Positions 9,007 to 17,186 of a stretch of DNA of 64,000 nucleotides are shown in pieces; position 1 is the first letter of the stretch; every line of letters begins with the position of its first letter. The DNA lies in contig BPIR01000001.1 of NCBI GenBank assembly GCA_026004215.1, positions 1,082,566 through 1,146,565 on the forward strand. Direction: 5' to 3'. Origin of the DNA: Candidatus Binatia bacterium (lineage in GTDB: Bacteria > Desulfobacterota > Binatia > HRBIN30). Position numbers and translations under genes: made by a program. The notes beneath the pieces are model-generated. The model saw only the letters and a list, made by a program, of their open reading frames with translations. It ran no database searches and was not told the DNA's origin.

Positions 9007-9480
9007 ATGCCGAGACGAAGGGGGATCGGACTGGACTTTGTGGACGCGCTACCCAGCGATGGGGAACGCCGTTTGATGCTGGCCGTGCTCATCGACGCCG
9101 TGCGCTTGACGCGTTCGCTGCAAGTTGAAGAGGCCAAAACCGGGCACCTCTCGTTCGTTAAACGCCGCCAACTCATGCGCGAATACAACTGGTTTCGCTC
9201 GCCGGAACGAGGGCGTCCCTTCGCGTTCCAGACGATTTGCGAGGCCCTCGGGCTGGATGCGGACTACGTGCGACGTTGTGTTCTCCACCCGTCACATACC
9301 CAGACGGCGGCACTTCCCGTTCGTCGCTACGCTGCGCGTGTGGAGGAGAGCTGGCTCCGGCAACGTAAGCACGGCGGGCAAATCGTGTTGCTTCACCGCC
9401 GGCGCCGCCGCTCGCGAAAAAGCTCCGTTGCGGGGCGTCTTGGCGACGCGGAGGGCGGGCTGGAAATGGCCGCGTTTTAA
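9007..9480 (+). CDS. Conserved-type hypothetical protein, 157 residues
   Basis: Unrecognised cytoplasmic protein. The open frame reaches back to 8593, but the ATG at 9007 has an excellent AAGGAGG site 6-8 bases upstream and lies outside the regulator gene, so it is taken as the start. The N-terminal 90 residues look globular, with WFRSPERGRPFAFQTICEALGLDADYVRR resembling a short helical module I have seen in deltaproteobacterial hypothetical proteins (pattern FSFxxICEALGLDxxxLRR); that memory is not a verified match. The C-terminal 60 residues are strongly basic (HRRRRRSRK), which would suit nucleic-acid binding. No function is assigned. Confidence 0.65.
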   Translation: MPRRRGIGLDFVDALPSDGERRLMLAVLIDAVRLTRSLQVEEAKTGHLSFVKRRQLMREYNWFRSPERGRPFAFQTICEALGLDADYVRRCVLHPSHTQTAALPVRRYAARVEESWLRQRKHGGQIVLLHRRRRRSRKSSVAGRLGDAEGGLEMAAF

Positions 9481-9543
9481 GATGAGGCGGGGTTGCGCCC
9501 CCCACAGGGCGGCCACCCAACTCACCCCCTAGCGACCACGGCT

Positions 9544-10254
9544 TCATCGCACCGGCAATTTCTGACGCGGTTCCCATGACGTTACCGCGCGTCCATTCCG
9601 CCGTACTTGCAAAAACCGCATTTCCGGCACGACCAGACACGTCAACGCGTTGCCATAAACGAGCCCCGTATCGATTCCGATTTTGTATGGCCAATGCAAG
9701 AAGGGCTCGCGCATGGGCGTGTGGCCAAACACCACCGTGCAGCCAAAATCATGCGTGGCGTGAATCCACTCTTGGCGAATCCAGAGCATGTCTTCCTCGT
9801 GCTGTTGATCGAGGGAGCGTCGTGGGTCGAACCCCGCGTGGACACAGAGAAAATCTCCCCAGCGAAATGTCAATTGCAGTGCCCCGAAAAATGCGCGGTG
9901 TTCTGCCGGAAGCGCCTCCCACGCGCCGATTCCTTTGCGACCCTGGAGGCCGTAACTGTTTAGGGTACTCTCGCCCCCGTTAAACAGGAATGCGTCCCCG
10001 AAATGCCCGCGCTGCCCGAGATAATCCAAGAACATGTCCTCGTGGTTGCCCTTGAGGAACACACACCGGCAGCCAGACCTCTCCAACGCCAACAGGCGTT
10101 CCACCACTCCCCGTGCATCGGGCCCCCGATCAATGTAGTCTCCGAGGCATACGACGGTATCGTCTGGCGTGGCGGAGATCTCGTTCAACAGAACGTCCAG
10201 TTCCGCCGAGCAACCGTGAAGATCGCCAATGATAAAAGCCCGCAAAGATTTCAT
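9544..10254 (-). CDS. Metallophosphoesterase of the PPP (Ser/Thr phosphatase / Ap4A hydrolase) family
   Basis: About 236 residues carrying the complete PPP signature set: GDLHG near the N-terminus, GDYIDRGPD, GNHED, VHAGFD and FGHTP. These bind two metal ions. Bacterial relatives include PrpA/PrpE-type protein phosphatases and symmetrical Ap4A hydrolase, and the sequence does not decide between them. The frame can begin at a TTG (10272) overlapping the meaB stop, but ATG at 10254 (MKSLRAFIIGDLHG) gives the usual short lead before the first motif. It is probably translated from the meaB transcript, as only a few bases separate the two. Confidence 0.82.
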   Translation of the reverse strand: MKSLRAFIIGDLHGCSAELDVLLNEISATPDDTVVCLGDYIDRGPDARGVVERLLALERSGCRCVFLKGNHEDMFLDYLGQRGHFGDAFLFNGGESTLNSYGLQGRKGIGAWEALPAEHRAFFGALQLTFRWGDFLCVHAGFDPRRSLDQQHEEDMLWIRQEWIHATHDFGCTVVFGHTPMREPFLHWPYKIGIDTGLVYGNALTCLVVPEMRFLQVRRNGRAVTSWEPRQKLPVR

Positions 10255-10268
10255 TTTCCTGAGTGCGC

Positions 10269-11231
10269 TCAAGCCTGCAGAGCCTGCTTCAGCACGTCCT
10301 GCCGTTCTACCACCTCCAGCGCAGCCCGATACGGGTCGACCTCACCTCGACGGAGGCGATCGAAAACTTCGGTAAAAGCCCCACGCTCCGCGGCTGCGCT
10401 TAGTCGCCGCCCAACCTCCTCCTGGAGCGCCCGCAAGAACTCTTCCTGTCTGGCAGCAGCATTCGTTCGTGCTCGCGCGCCCGTTTTTTCTCGCCAGGAG
10501 CGGTGTTCGAAAACCTTCTCCACTAAATCATTCACGCCCTCGCCGGTTACCGCTTTGGTCAACAGTACGGGTACGGGCCATCCCTGGGCCGGACGCAATT
10601 GAAGCATAGTCTCCAGCTCCGTCTTGATTCGGTTCGCCCCCTCGCGGTCTGCTTTGTTCACGACGAAAATGTCCGCAATTTCCAAAAGTCCGGCCTTCAT
10701 CGTTTGGATGGTGTCTCCGGCTTCGGGTACCAGAACCACCACGGTCGTATCTGCAATCCGCATGATGTCGAGTTCTGTCTGCCCGACACCCACCGTCTCG
10801 ATCAAAATGAAGTCTTTCCCGAATGCATCCAGCAACTCGACGATTTGGCGGGTCGCGCGCGCCAGCCCTCCATGGCTACCGCGGGTACTCATACTACGGA
10901 TAAAGACGGATTCGTCGAGGTAGTGTGCCTGCATGCGGATGCGATCTCCCAGAACAGCACCGCCAGAGAACGGGCTCGATGGATCGACGGCTACGATCCC
11001 GACGGAGTATCCTCGTGCCCGCAGGGCTCCAGTGAAGCGATCTACAAGGGTCGACTTTCCCGCTCCGGGCGGCCCGGTGAATCCCACGACGTAAGCTCTG
11101 CCACAGCGTTGGTGGACGCGACTCAAAATCACATTCGTTGCCGGGTGCCCATTTTCCACGAGCGTCATCAACCTGGCCAGCGCCCGCCGGTCTCCCGCCA
11201 ACATTTGATCTACGAGTTTTTCCACGTTCAT
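10269..11231 (-). CDS. meaB: Methylmalonyl-CoA mutase-associated G3E GTPase MeaB/ArgK
   Basis: A 320-residue GTPase that chaperones adenosylcobalamin-dependent acyl-CoA mutases, gating cofactor loading and protecting the enzyme. Visible motifs are the P-loop GPPGAGKST, VDPSSPFSGG, ETVGVGQTE (switch region) and NKADRE (guanine specificity). The C-terminal dimerisation helices include RRLSAAAERGAF. The frame extends to 11282, but ATG at 11231 (MNVEKLVDQML) matches family N-termini. No mutase subunit gene lies in this window, so the client enzyme must be encoded elsewhere. The neighbour downstream is a PPP phosphatase. Confidence 0.9.
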   Translation of the reverse strand: MNVEKLVDQMLAGDRRALARLMTLVENGHPATNVILSRVHQRCGRAYVVGFTGPPGAGKSTLVDRFTGALRARGYSVGIVAVDPSSPFSGGAVLGDRIRMQAHYLDESVFIRSMSTRGSHGGLARATRQIVELLDAFGKDFILIETVGVGQTELDIMRIADTTVVVLVPEAGDTIQTMKAGLLEIADIFVVNKADREGANRIKTELETMLQLRPAQGWPVPVLLTKAVTGEGVNDLVEKVFEHRSWREKTGARARTNAAARQEEFLRALQEEVGRRLSAAAERGAFTEVFDRLRRGEVDPYRAALEVVERQDVLKQALQA

Positions 11232-11347
11232 GACGGCCACAAGTTGCTTGTACTCCACCACCCCGCCCCGAGCAACGAACACCCGTTGTTACCGGGTCTT
11301 CCGCGCACCGCTTGCCCCTTGCCGGAGCGACCTGCTAGCCGAACGCC

Positions 11348-11725
11348 GTGCGCATTTGGAGAAGCTCCACGTTTTGGTGTGGCGTCGCGTTGGTCGTTTT
11401 AGGGATCGGCAACTGGATCATTGGCCGAGACAAAATGGAAGACCACCGGCGGCTCTTGCGTAGCGCAGAAACTCAGGCCGTGCTCACGCCCCCTGATGGG
11501 TTCGAGGAACTGACGGTGCGGACCAATGCAAGTTTGTTGCGCCCCTTCCGCTTGTCATCCGGCAGGGTGACGGCGCTGCAACAAAAACTCGAATTTTACC
11601 GCGTTGTCGAAGCCGGAGGCCGGCTTTTGTGTCTCACTGGCGTCATGTTGGTGGCACTTGCAGCCTTGCGCGTTCCGCGACCACACAAGGAGTTGCCGTC
11701 CGGGGCGCGAGAGGCTGGCCGCTAG
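11348..11725 (+). CDS. Small membrane protein of unknown function
   Basis: A 125-residue protein starting at GTG 11348, divergent from meaB. Two hydrophobic segments are visible: about residues 9-26 (GVALVVLGIGNWIIG) and about 90-109 (LLCLTGVMLVALAALRV). A soluble loop of about 60 residues lies between them, probably extracytoplasmic. It is not recognised as a known family. Confidence 0.5.
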   Translation: MRIWRSSTFWCGVALVVLGIGNWIIGRDKMEDHRRLLRSAETQAVLTPPDGFEELTVRTNASLLRPFRLSSGRVTALQQKLEFYRVVEAGGRLLCLTGVMLVALAALRVPRPHKELPSGAREAGR

Positions 11726-11881
11726 CCTAGCGGCTCAATCGGCGGAGCGCTTTGACACGAATTCGGAACTCGAGCCTCTCCGCCTTGTTGGCCGCGAGAG
11801 CCCGCTTTCCGTTACGAACCGATTCCCGGTTCCAACCCATCTTCACCGGCACCCTCCGGCACGGCCAGCTCTGGAACTCGA

Positions 11882-12226
11882 TCAAAGCGACTTGTCGTTA
11901 CTTTCGTTCTCTACTGAAGGCGGGTTTGGCCCGCCGGGATCTTGCCCGCCCAACACTTCGCTCTCGGCGGCAAACACTTTCAAGACGGAAACGCGCAACC
12001 CTTTGGAAGTCCAACTGACGTCGAACCCGACCTCCATTCCTGGCCGGAGCGAGTCATAATTGTCGGCACCAATCACACGGACCAGCGGCCACTCGAAGGG
12101 AATTCGCCGTCCTGTCGAGATCGATTCCACAACGCCTGCTTTCGACCCAGGGCGCAGCTTCACGATGCGCCCCACGTAAAAGTTGTCCCTCAGGCCCTCA
12201 CCCCATTGATCCGACGAGCTGCCCAT
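11882..12226 (-). CDS. Small OB-fold-like (cold-shock-like) protein, coupled to the siroheme reductase gene
   Basis: A 114-residue protein. Residues about 12-85 are rich in beta-strand patterns (FYVGRIVKLRPGSKAGVVES, FEWPLVRVIG, MEVGFDVSW, LRVSVLKV), reminiscent of cold-shock/S1-type OB folds that bind nucleic acid; the assignment is by resemblance only. The last 30 residues are acidic and probably disordered. The ATG at 12226 overlaps the reductase stop as TGATG, so translation is coupled. A GTG one codon earlier is an alternative. Its link to sulfite/nitrite reduction is positional. Confidence 0.6.
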   Translation of the reverse strand: MGSSSDQWGEGLRDNFYVGRIVKLRPGSKAGVVESISTGRRIPFEWPLVRVIGADNYDSLRPGMEVGFDVSWTSKGLRVSVLKVFAAESEVLGGQDPGGPNPPSVENESNDKSL

Positions 12227-13875
12227 CACCGCAAGCCAGGCGCTGCCAGCCGTGCAACCTCGTTGATTCGCTCGACACCGACCCGCGCGACGAAATCCGC
12301 AAACGGTTCCGCCCCCTGGCGTTCGGAGCGAAATAGCTCGGCGATCGCCCGCACAACCTTCGGTACTTCGCCTGCAGGGAACTTTCCCACCACACGTCGG
12401 CCAACCGCGGCACCGTCCTCGCCCAGCCGCGCGCCAACGAGCATCGAGTAGTAGGGCCGATGTTGCCCGTCTGCTTCAGGTAAGGACATCCCCGTCAAGC
12501 CGATGTCTCCCACGTGGTGTTGGCCGCAAGCGTTCGGACAGCCGCTAATTCGAATCCGAAACACTCCCAGGTCTCGGATTAACGGCCCGGCCTCGGACAA
12601 TTCTTGCCGGAGCACCTCCGCCATGCCCATAGACCGCCCTACGGCCAAACTGCAGTAGTCCGCCCCGGGGCATGATACGACGTCCGTAATGTGCAGTGCA
12701 TCCGGGGCCCCCAAATCCATTTCCACCAAAGAGCGCCAGACCTGCTCGACACGATCCCCAGGAACCCACGGTAGAAACAAATTCTGGTCGTTCGAAGCCC
12801 GTAACTCCCCGGCCCCGTGCTCCCGGGCCAACGCAGCCAACCGACGCATCTGGTCGCTCGTCAAGTCTCCCAAGGGCAATTGAACCGTCAGGCCGAAATA
12901 CCCGGCCTGTTTTTGGACGAAGACGTTCGTCTCCAGCCACCTGGCAAACTCGCCACTCCTGCGGGTCGGCAGTTCCGCCGGTGGGTGCACCGGCTTGCGG
13001 ATGGGATAAGCAGCCAGCATCTCTCCGAGCTCGGAGCGCAAGCGGTCGCCAAACTCGTTCTGCACCTGCGCAAACGTGGCCTCAACCTCTTGACGAAATT
13101 GCTCCAACCCGAGGCGCTGCACAACGTATTTCATCCTCGCCTTCTTCCGGTTCTTTCGCTCCCCGAGGCGGTGCTGCACGCGTATTATGGCCTCGGCAAT
13201 GGCCAGCATATCTTCCGCGGGAACGAAGTCGGAAATCCGCTTCGCCAGGAACGGCTGCGAACCCAACCCTCCGCCGGCGAGAACGGCAAAGCCGGGCCGT
13301 CCCTCGCGCAAATGCGGGTAGAACGCAATGTCGTTGACGGGCCCTTGCACGCAATCATACGCACAACTCGAAAAGGAAATCTTGAACTTGCGCGGCAGCG
13401 TGATGTTCAGCGGGTGAAACAAGAAGTATTCGTTCAGGGCGAACACGTAAGGAATCACGTCGAACGGCTCATCGGGCAACAAGCCCGAATGAAAGCACCC
13501 CGTGATATTGCGGACACTATCCGCGCAGGCTCCTCGCGTACTGATCCCGACGGCGTGCAATCGCCGGTACATCGGCATCACGTTTTCGAGCGCCACCCAG
13601 TGAAGCTGGATGTCTTGGCGTGTGGTGACGTGCATAACGCCGCGGGCATACTCCTCTGCAATGCCGGCGATGACCTCAGCCTGCTCCGAAGTCAACACAC
13701 CCGCAGGAAGTTTGATGCGTTGCATGTGACTCGTGTGATCCAGTTGATAGTACAACCCGTAGCTCAACCGGATTGGCCGAAACTCGTCGTCCGTTAGTTC
13801 ACCGCGGCGATAGCGCTCGATGCGGGAAGCGTGAGCCTCTAGGGCTTCCTCCCGAAGTTGTTCGCTGGCACGCAT
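12226..13875 (-). CDS. Ferredoxin-type nitrite/sulfite reductase, siroheme and 4Fe-4S
   Basis: A 549-residue enzyme reducing nitrite to ammonia or sulfite to sulfide with six electrons from ferredoxin or a similar donor. It has the two-fold repeated architecture. QLHWVALENV and ACADSVRNITGC lie in the first half. The cluster/siroheme cysteines SCPGADYC and SGCPNACGQHH lie around residues 405 and 445. The ATG at 13875 has AAAGGAG 9 bases upstream; the frame opens slightly earlier. It sits between a cupin gene (upstream, 68-base gap) and an OB-like gene. Nitrite and sulfite substrates cannot be separated from sequence alone, and there is no visible adenylylsulfate or nitrate gene nearby. Confidence 0.88.
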   Translation of the reverse strand: MRASEQLREEALEAHASRIERYRRGELTDDEFRPIRLSYGLYYQLDHTSHMQRIKLPAGVLTSEQAEVIAGIAEEYARGVMHVTTRQDIQLHWVALENVMPMYRRLHAVGISTRGACADSVRNITGCFHSGLLPDEPFDVIPYVFALNEYFLFHPLNITLPRKFKISFSSCAYDCVQGPVNDIAFYPHLREGRPGFAVLAGGGLGSQPFLAKRISDFVPAEDMLAIAEAIIRVQHRLGERKNRKKARMKYVVQRLGLEQFRQEVEATFAQVQNEFGDRLRSELGEMLAAYPIRKPVHPPAELPTRRSGEFARWLETNVFVQKQAGYFGLTVQLPLGDLTSDQMRRLAALAREHGAGELRASNDQNLFLPWVPGDRVEQVWRSLVEMDLGAPDALHITDVVSCPGADYCSLAVGRSMGMAEVLRQELSEAGPLIRDLGVFRIRISGCPNACGQHHVGDIGLTGMSLPEADGQHRPYYSMLVGARLGEDGAAVGRRVVGKFPAGEVPKVVRAIAELFRSERQGAEPFADFVARVGVERINEVARLAAPGLR

Positions 13876-13943
13876 GGATGGTTGCTCCTTTGATGACAAC
13901 ATCTACCTTGCAGGTCAACAATTACTTGCCCAGCCCAGTGGAA

Positions 13944-14264
13944 TCAAGGCTTCGGCGCCATGAAAACCAAAAGCACCAAGCGGTCTGGCCCTGGATTGGC
14001 GACACTGTGCAAGGTTCCTGCTGGCGCAAAGACCGCTGTTCCTGCCCCCGCGGTCTGCTCCTCCGTACCCACTTGGAATCTCCCCTCCCCGGAGACAACG
14101 AAGTACACTTTGTCGGAGCCCTCGTGAACGTGGCCACCCTGGCTTTGGCCGGGTTCCAACCCGTACACGTCGCAAAACATACGGGGACTCTCGAAAAGGT
14201 TGACCTTACAGAGCTTGTCCGGACGAAATGCGACCGACTCCTCTACGCTAACCCAGTGCCTCAT
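13944..14264 (-). CDS. Cupin-domain protein
   Basis: A 106-residue single cupin barrel. Cupin motif 1 is visible as GHVHEGSDKVYFVVSGEG (His, His, Glu) and motif 2 as PAGTLHSVANPG (His), giving the usual metal-binding set. Start ATG 14264 is preceded by GGAGA. Single cupins of this size range from sugar isomerases to small-molecule sensors, so no reaction is assigned. It is the first gene of the minus-strand cupin - siroheme reductase - OB-like set. Confidence 0.8.
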   Translation of the reverse strand: MRHWVSVEESVAFRPDKLCKVNLFESPRMFCDVYGLEPGQSQGGHVHEGSDKVYFVVSGEGRFQVGTEEQTAGAGTAVFAPAGTLHSVANPGPDRLVLLVFMAPKP

Positions 14265-14353
14265 ACATATTCTCCGACGCTCTCAAGCTCGTTGCGCACC
14301 GAACGCACCGCTCCGTTGCGACACGAGTCCGCCGATGCTAGCTGGACGCTGGC

Positions 14354-14383
14354 GTCGGTTCATCTGGGCCGACCACTTTTTTT
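14354..14383 (+). promoter_or_regulatory. Short hairpin plus seven T residues just upstream of efp
   Basis: GTCGG (14354-14358) pairs with CCGAC (14369-14373) around a 10-base loop, and a run of seven T follows at 14377-14383, 20 bases before the efp start. The layout is that of a weak intrinsic terminator on the plus strand. The gene upstream is on the other strand, so if real it would act on an efp leader transcript (attenuator-like). Confidence 0.3.
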
Positions 14384-14403
14384 GACTTCGGGGTATCTCA
14401 CTT

Positions 14404-14970
14404 ATGCCTTTGATTCCAGCAACGCAACTTCGAGCGGGAATGATCATCAAGCACCAGAACGATCTGTACCGGGTGTCCAATGTGGTGCACGTGACTCCGG
14501 GGAACTGGCGCGGCATGGTGCAAACCCGCCTGCGCAATCTTCGTTCCGGCGTGCAAATTGAGAACCGCTTCCGCTCGGAGGACCGGGTCGAACGAGTGAC
14601 GCTAGAGCAGCACGAAATGGAGTTCCTCTACGAGTCCGACGGGCTTTATCACTTCATGAACACGGAAACCTTCGAGCAAATTGCTTTGGATCGTGAAGCA
14701 CTCGGAGATGCCGTGCTATACCTAGCCCCCAACTTGCGTGTGCAAGTTGAATTTTACGAAGGCCAACCTATTGGCGTCAGCCTTCCGAAGACTGTCGACG
14801 TCCGCGTCACGGAAACCGAGCCTTCGTTAAAAGGTGCAACTGTTACCAACGTCTTGAAGCCTGCCAAGGTAGAAACTGGGGCGACGGTTCAGGTGCCCGG
14901 CTTCATTTCCGTCGGCGACGTCATCCGGGTAGACACGGAAACCGGAGAGTACGTATCGCGGGCCAAATGA
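14404..14970 (+). CDS. efp: Translation elongation factor P
   Basis: A 188-residue, three-domain OB/KOW protein that binds ribosomes stalled at polyproline and promotes peptide-bond formation. The length and the C-terminal FISVGDVIRVDTETGEYVSR are canonical. At the loop that reaches the P-site tRNA, the common PGK(G) lysine or PGR arginine is replaced: the loop reads TPGNWRGM, giving Asn at position 34 and Arg at 36. Known modification systems (EpmA lysylation, EarP rhamnosylation, aminopentanol, hydroxylation) act on Lys or Arg, so this protein is either unmodified or handled differently. No modification gene is adjacent. Polyproline-rich linkers in this window's exported proteins would need an active EF-P. 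Confidence 0.92.
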   Translation: MPLIPATQLRAGMIIKHQNDLYRVSNVVHVTPGNWRGMVQTRLRNLRSGVQIENRFRSEDRVERVTLEQHEMEFLYESDGLYHFMNTETFEQIALDREALGDAVLYLAPNLRVQVEFYEGQPIGVSLPKTVDVRVTETEPSLKGATVTNVLKPAKVETGATVQVPGFISVGDVIRVDTETGEYVSRAK

Positions 14971-15005
14971 CCTAGGGCCTCGCCTCCTGCAAGCGGTTGC
15001 GCACC

Positions 15006-16328
15006 TCAGCGCTCGGGCGAAACTTCCTCCAGCTCCCGGTTGGCAGTTTCGGGCAAAAATGCCCAAACGATCAACGGTGCAACGGGTAGCGCCAGAACAA
15101 GAGCACTAATCGCAGCGGGGTGCGATCCGAGTTGACTGTACAGGTACCCCTCGACCCATAAACCCATCGCCCCACCCAGCGTGGTCACGACCTGTCTCAC
15201 CCCGGATGCGGTGGAGCGATACGACGTCGGGAAAAGCTCTGCCCCAAGTGCGGCAAACAGCGGCGAGACAATTTGTAGCGACAACAACATGCCCCCGAAC
15301 GCCAGTGGGATCCATGGTCCGGTCAGGTTGTAGAAGGCCAGCAGTGCGGTGGCGTTGGCGAGCATGGCCCCGATGAGCACACGCTTTCTCCCCCAACGGT
15401 CCCCCAACCAACCCGCCAACAGGTTACCCACCGGGGCCACAACACCCACTGTGAGGAACAACACAGTCACCTGTGCAGGTGCATACCCGTGGGTTTGCTG
15501 CAATGTCTTGGACACGAAGATCAAAGCAGCATCTAGTGTAAACGCTACCGGCAGCAGCGCCGCACACAGTGCGAGCAGGCGTCCTGGGTACATCCGGACG
15601 AGGTGCTTCACCGGTACCAGCGCGCTTCGCCAATTGCTTTCCACGGGCAAGTGATTTCGATAGGCAACGAACCGACGGGTTTCTTGCAAGGAGCGCCGAA
15701 ACCAAGCGAGCAGCAACAGCGGCCCCGCTCCAAGGGCGTACAGTGCCCTCCAGCCGTACGGCAAAACCTCGACCAGGGCAAAGACCAGCGAGGCCAAACC
15801 GTGGCCGAGTGCACCGAACGCAGACAGGACCCCAATACTCCATCCCCGGTATCGAGCGCGAACTTCCTCCGCGATAACCACAACAGCGAGCATTCCCTCA
15901 GCGACAATGAACATGCGGGCAACGAATTGCAGGGCGGCAAACTGTCCCGCACTAGCGGAAAAAGCTGTGATAAAGGTCGCCAGAGTGAACCCCAGAATCG
16001 TCAGCAACAAGAGACGTCGCCGCCCCCACGAATCCGCTAACAGCGTGAACAACAACGCCGGCAACACCCCTAACCGTATGAGCGCGGTGAGTCCCCCGAC
16101 GCGGTCTTCCGCTATGCCCAACCCCTCCTGAATCTGCGGCAGCGCTAGCCCGAGAATGGCGACATCGTAGCTGTCAATAAAGTTTGCGGTTCCAAGGACG
16201 GAAACCACTTTCCATTCGTAAGCTGTAAGCTGGCGGCGGCCCTCCCGTAAAATTCTCCACGGCGCAGCGAGCGCGGCCCAAATCCATGGCCCCTTGAAGG
16301 GGCCGCGCACCACTCTCCAGCGATTCAT
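15006..16328 (-). CDS. Major facilitator superfamily transporter
   Basis: A 440-residue inner-membrane transporter with about 12 hydrophobic segments. The sugar/metabolite:H+ symporter-type MFS signature appears as DSWGRRRLLLLT between helices 2 and 3 and GDRWGRKRVLIG in the second half. NFIDSYDVAILGLALPQI in helix 1 resembles aromatic-acid or phosphate symporters. The substrate is not determinable. A soluble N-terminal stretch of about 35 residues precedes the first helix. It ends 36 bases from the efp stop (convergent). Confidence 0.85.
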   Translation of the reverse strand: MNRWRVVRGPFKGPWIWAALAAPWRILREGRRQLTAYEWKVVSVLGTANFIDSYDVAILGLALPQIQEGLGIAEDRVGGLTALIRLGVLPALLFTLLADSWGRRRLLLLTILGFTLATFITAFSASAGQFAALQFVARMFIVAEGMLAVVVIAEEVRARYRGWSIGVLSAFGALGHGLASLVFALVEVLPYGWRALYALGAGPLLLLAWFRRSLQETRRFVAYRNHLPVESNWRSALVPVKHLVRMYPGRLLALCAALLPVAFTLDAALIFVSKTLQQTHGYAPAQVTVLFLTVGVVAPVGNLLAGWLGDRWGRKRVLIGAMLANATALLAFYNLTGPWIPLAFGGMLLSLQIVSPLFAALGAELFPTSYRSTASGVRQVVTTLGGAMGLWVEGYLYSQLGSHPAAISALVLALPVAPLIVWAFLPETANRELEEVSPER

Positions 16329-16418
16329 GCGCGACCTTTTCTATCCATGCGCAGCGCGAGTCTCCAGCTTTTCAATAAGCGCGTTGTATTCCGGGGTGTT
16401 CGCCATTAGTGTCATGCC

Positions 16419-17174
16419 GTGCGTAATCAGCTCCTCAGTTTGATGGTCCTCGCATCGCTGTTTTTGGCCACGCGAGGAACACTCGCCCATGGCGGCCGAG
16501 CCCCGTTCACCTTTTGGGGCGGTTTTACCCGCAGTGCGTTCCCTTGTCAGAAGGCGATCGCACGCGCAGCCCGCCTGTGCGCTGTACGGACGGTCGAACT
16601 CAGGCAGCGCTGCTCGCGCAACAGCGATTTGCCCACTTGTTCTCCTGACCAAGTCGAAGCACGACGGCGCACGATCGAATTACAATCGCTGGATCTGATC
16701 AGCGCTGCGTGCAACGATCGGGCTGCCGTCGAGGTAGGATTTCTTGGAACCATCGAAGCGCAATCCGACATTGCAACGGTTTGCAGCCGAGTCGACCGCG
16801 ATCTGCGCGACTTTTTCGACCTTGCGGCCCGGGCAGCCTCCGACGATCGCACTTGCGCGAACACCGTGGCGGGTTCCCTCACGCAGATTCTGCGCACGGC
16901 CACAGATCTCTGGGTTCGCGCCTTCGACCGCATGGCCTTCAAAGTGCTCGCGCCGAGCCGAAAGAACTTGCTCGTCACCCGGACACGCCAGCGCATTTCT
17001 CTCGCAGCCGCCAAGCTGGCTCACACCGGCAATCAAAATTGTCGCGAGAGCTTTGTCCTGTCGACTTTTGGGGAGCCGCTCGAACAATTACTGTCTCGAC
17101 CGGCACGGTTAGCAGAGTGTGTCACTGGAGCGGCATTTGTACAGGACGCCGTTCATTGCGATCCGAATCCGTGA
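16419..17174 (+). CDS. Secreted hypothetical protein
   Basis: A 251-residue protein starting at GTG 16419 with a clear signal peptide (QLLSLMVLASLFLATRGTLAHG). The mature part has about a dozen cysteines scattered through helical segments (for example RLCAVRTVELRQRCSRN, CANTVAGSLTQIL, NQNCRESF, LAECVTG, VHCDPNP), consistent with disulfides in the periplasm. I recognise no family. No clear ribosome site precedes the start, and ATG 16443 would still leave a signal-like N-terminus. Confidence 0.6.
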   Translation: MRNQLLSLMVLASLFLATRGTLAHGGRAPFTFWGGFTRSAFPCQKAIARAARLCAVRTVELRQRCSRNSDLPTCSPDQVEARRRTIELQSLDLISAACNDRAAVEVGFLGTIEAQSDIATVCSRVDRDLRDFFDLAARAASDDRTCANTVAGSLTQILRTATDLWVRAFDRMAFKVLAPSRKNLLVTRTRQRISLAAAKLAHTGNQNCRESFVLSTFGEPLEQLLSRPARLAECVTGAAFVQDAVHCDPNP

Positions 17175-17186
17175 TGGCGCTTTTCG

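Noticed and set aside
11726..11881. Possible tRNA (ATTCCCGGTTCC segment)
   Set aside because: No cloverleaf pairing and no acceptor stem or anticodon arm can be formed around it.
12817..13797. 326-residue plus-strand open frame
   Set aside because: Antisense of the siroheme reductase gene.
16341..16415. 24-codon minus-strand frame (MTLMANTPEYNAL...) ending 12 bases before the MFS gene
   Set aside because: Its sequence looks protein-like and it could be a leader peptide or a gene remnant, but it is too short to support and has no visible ribosome site.
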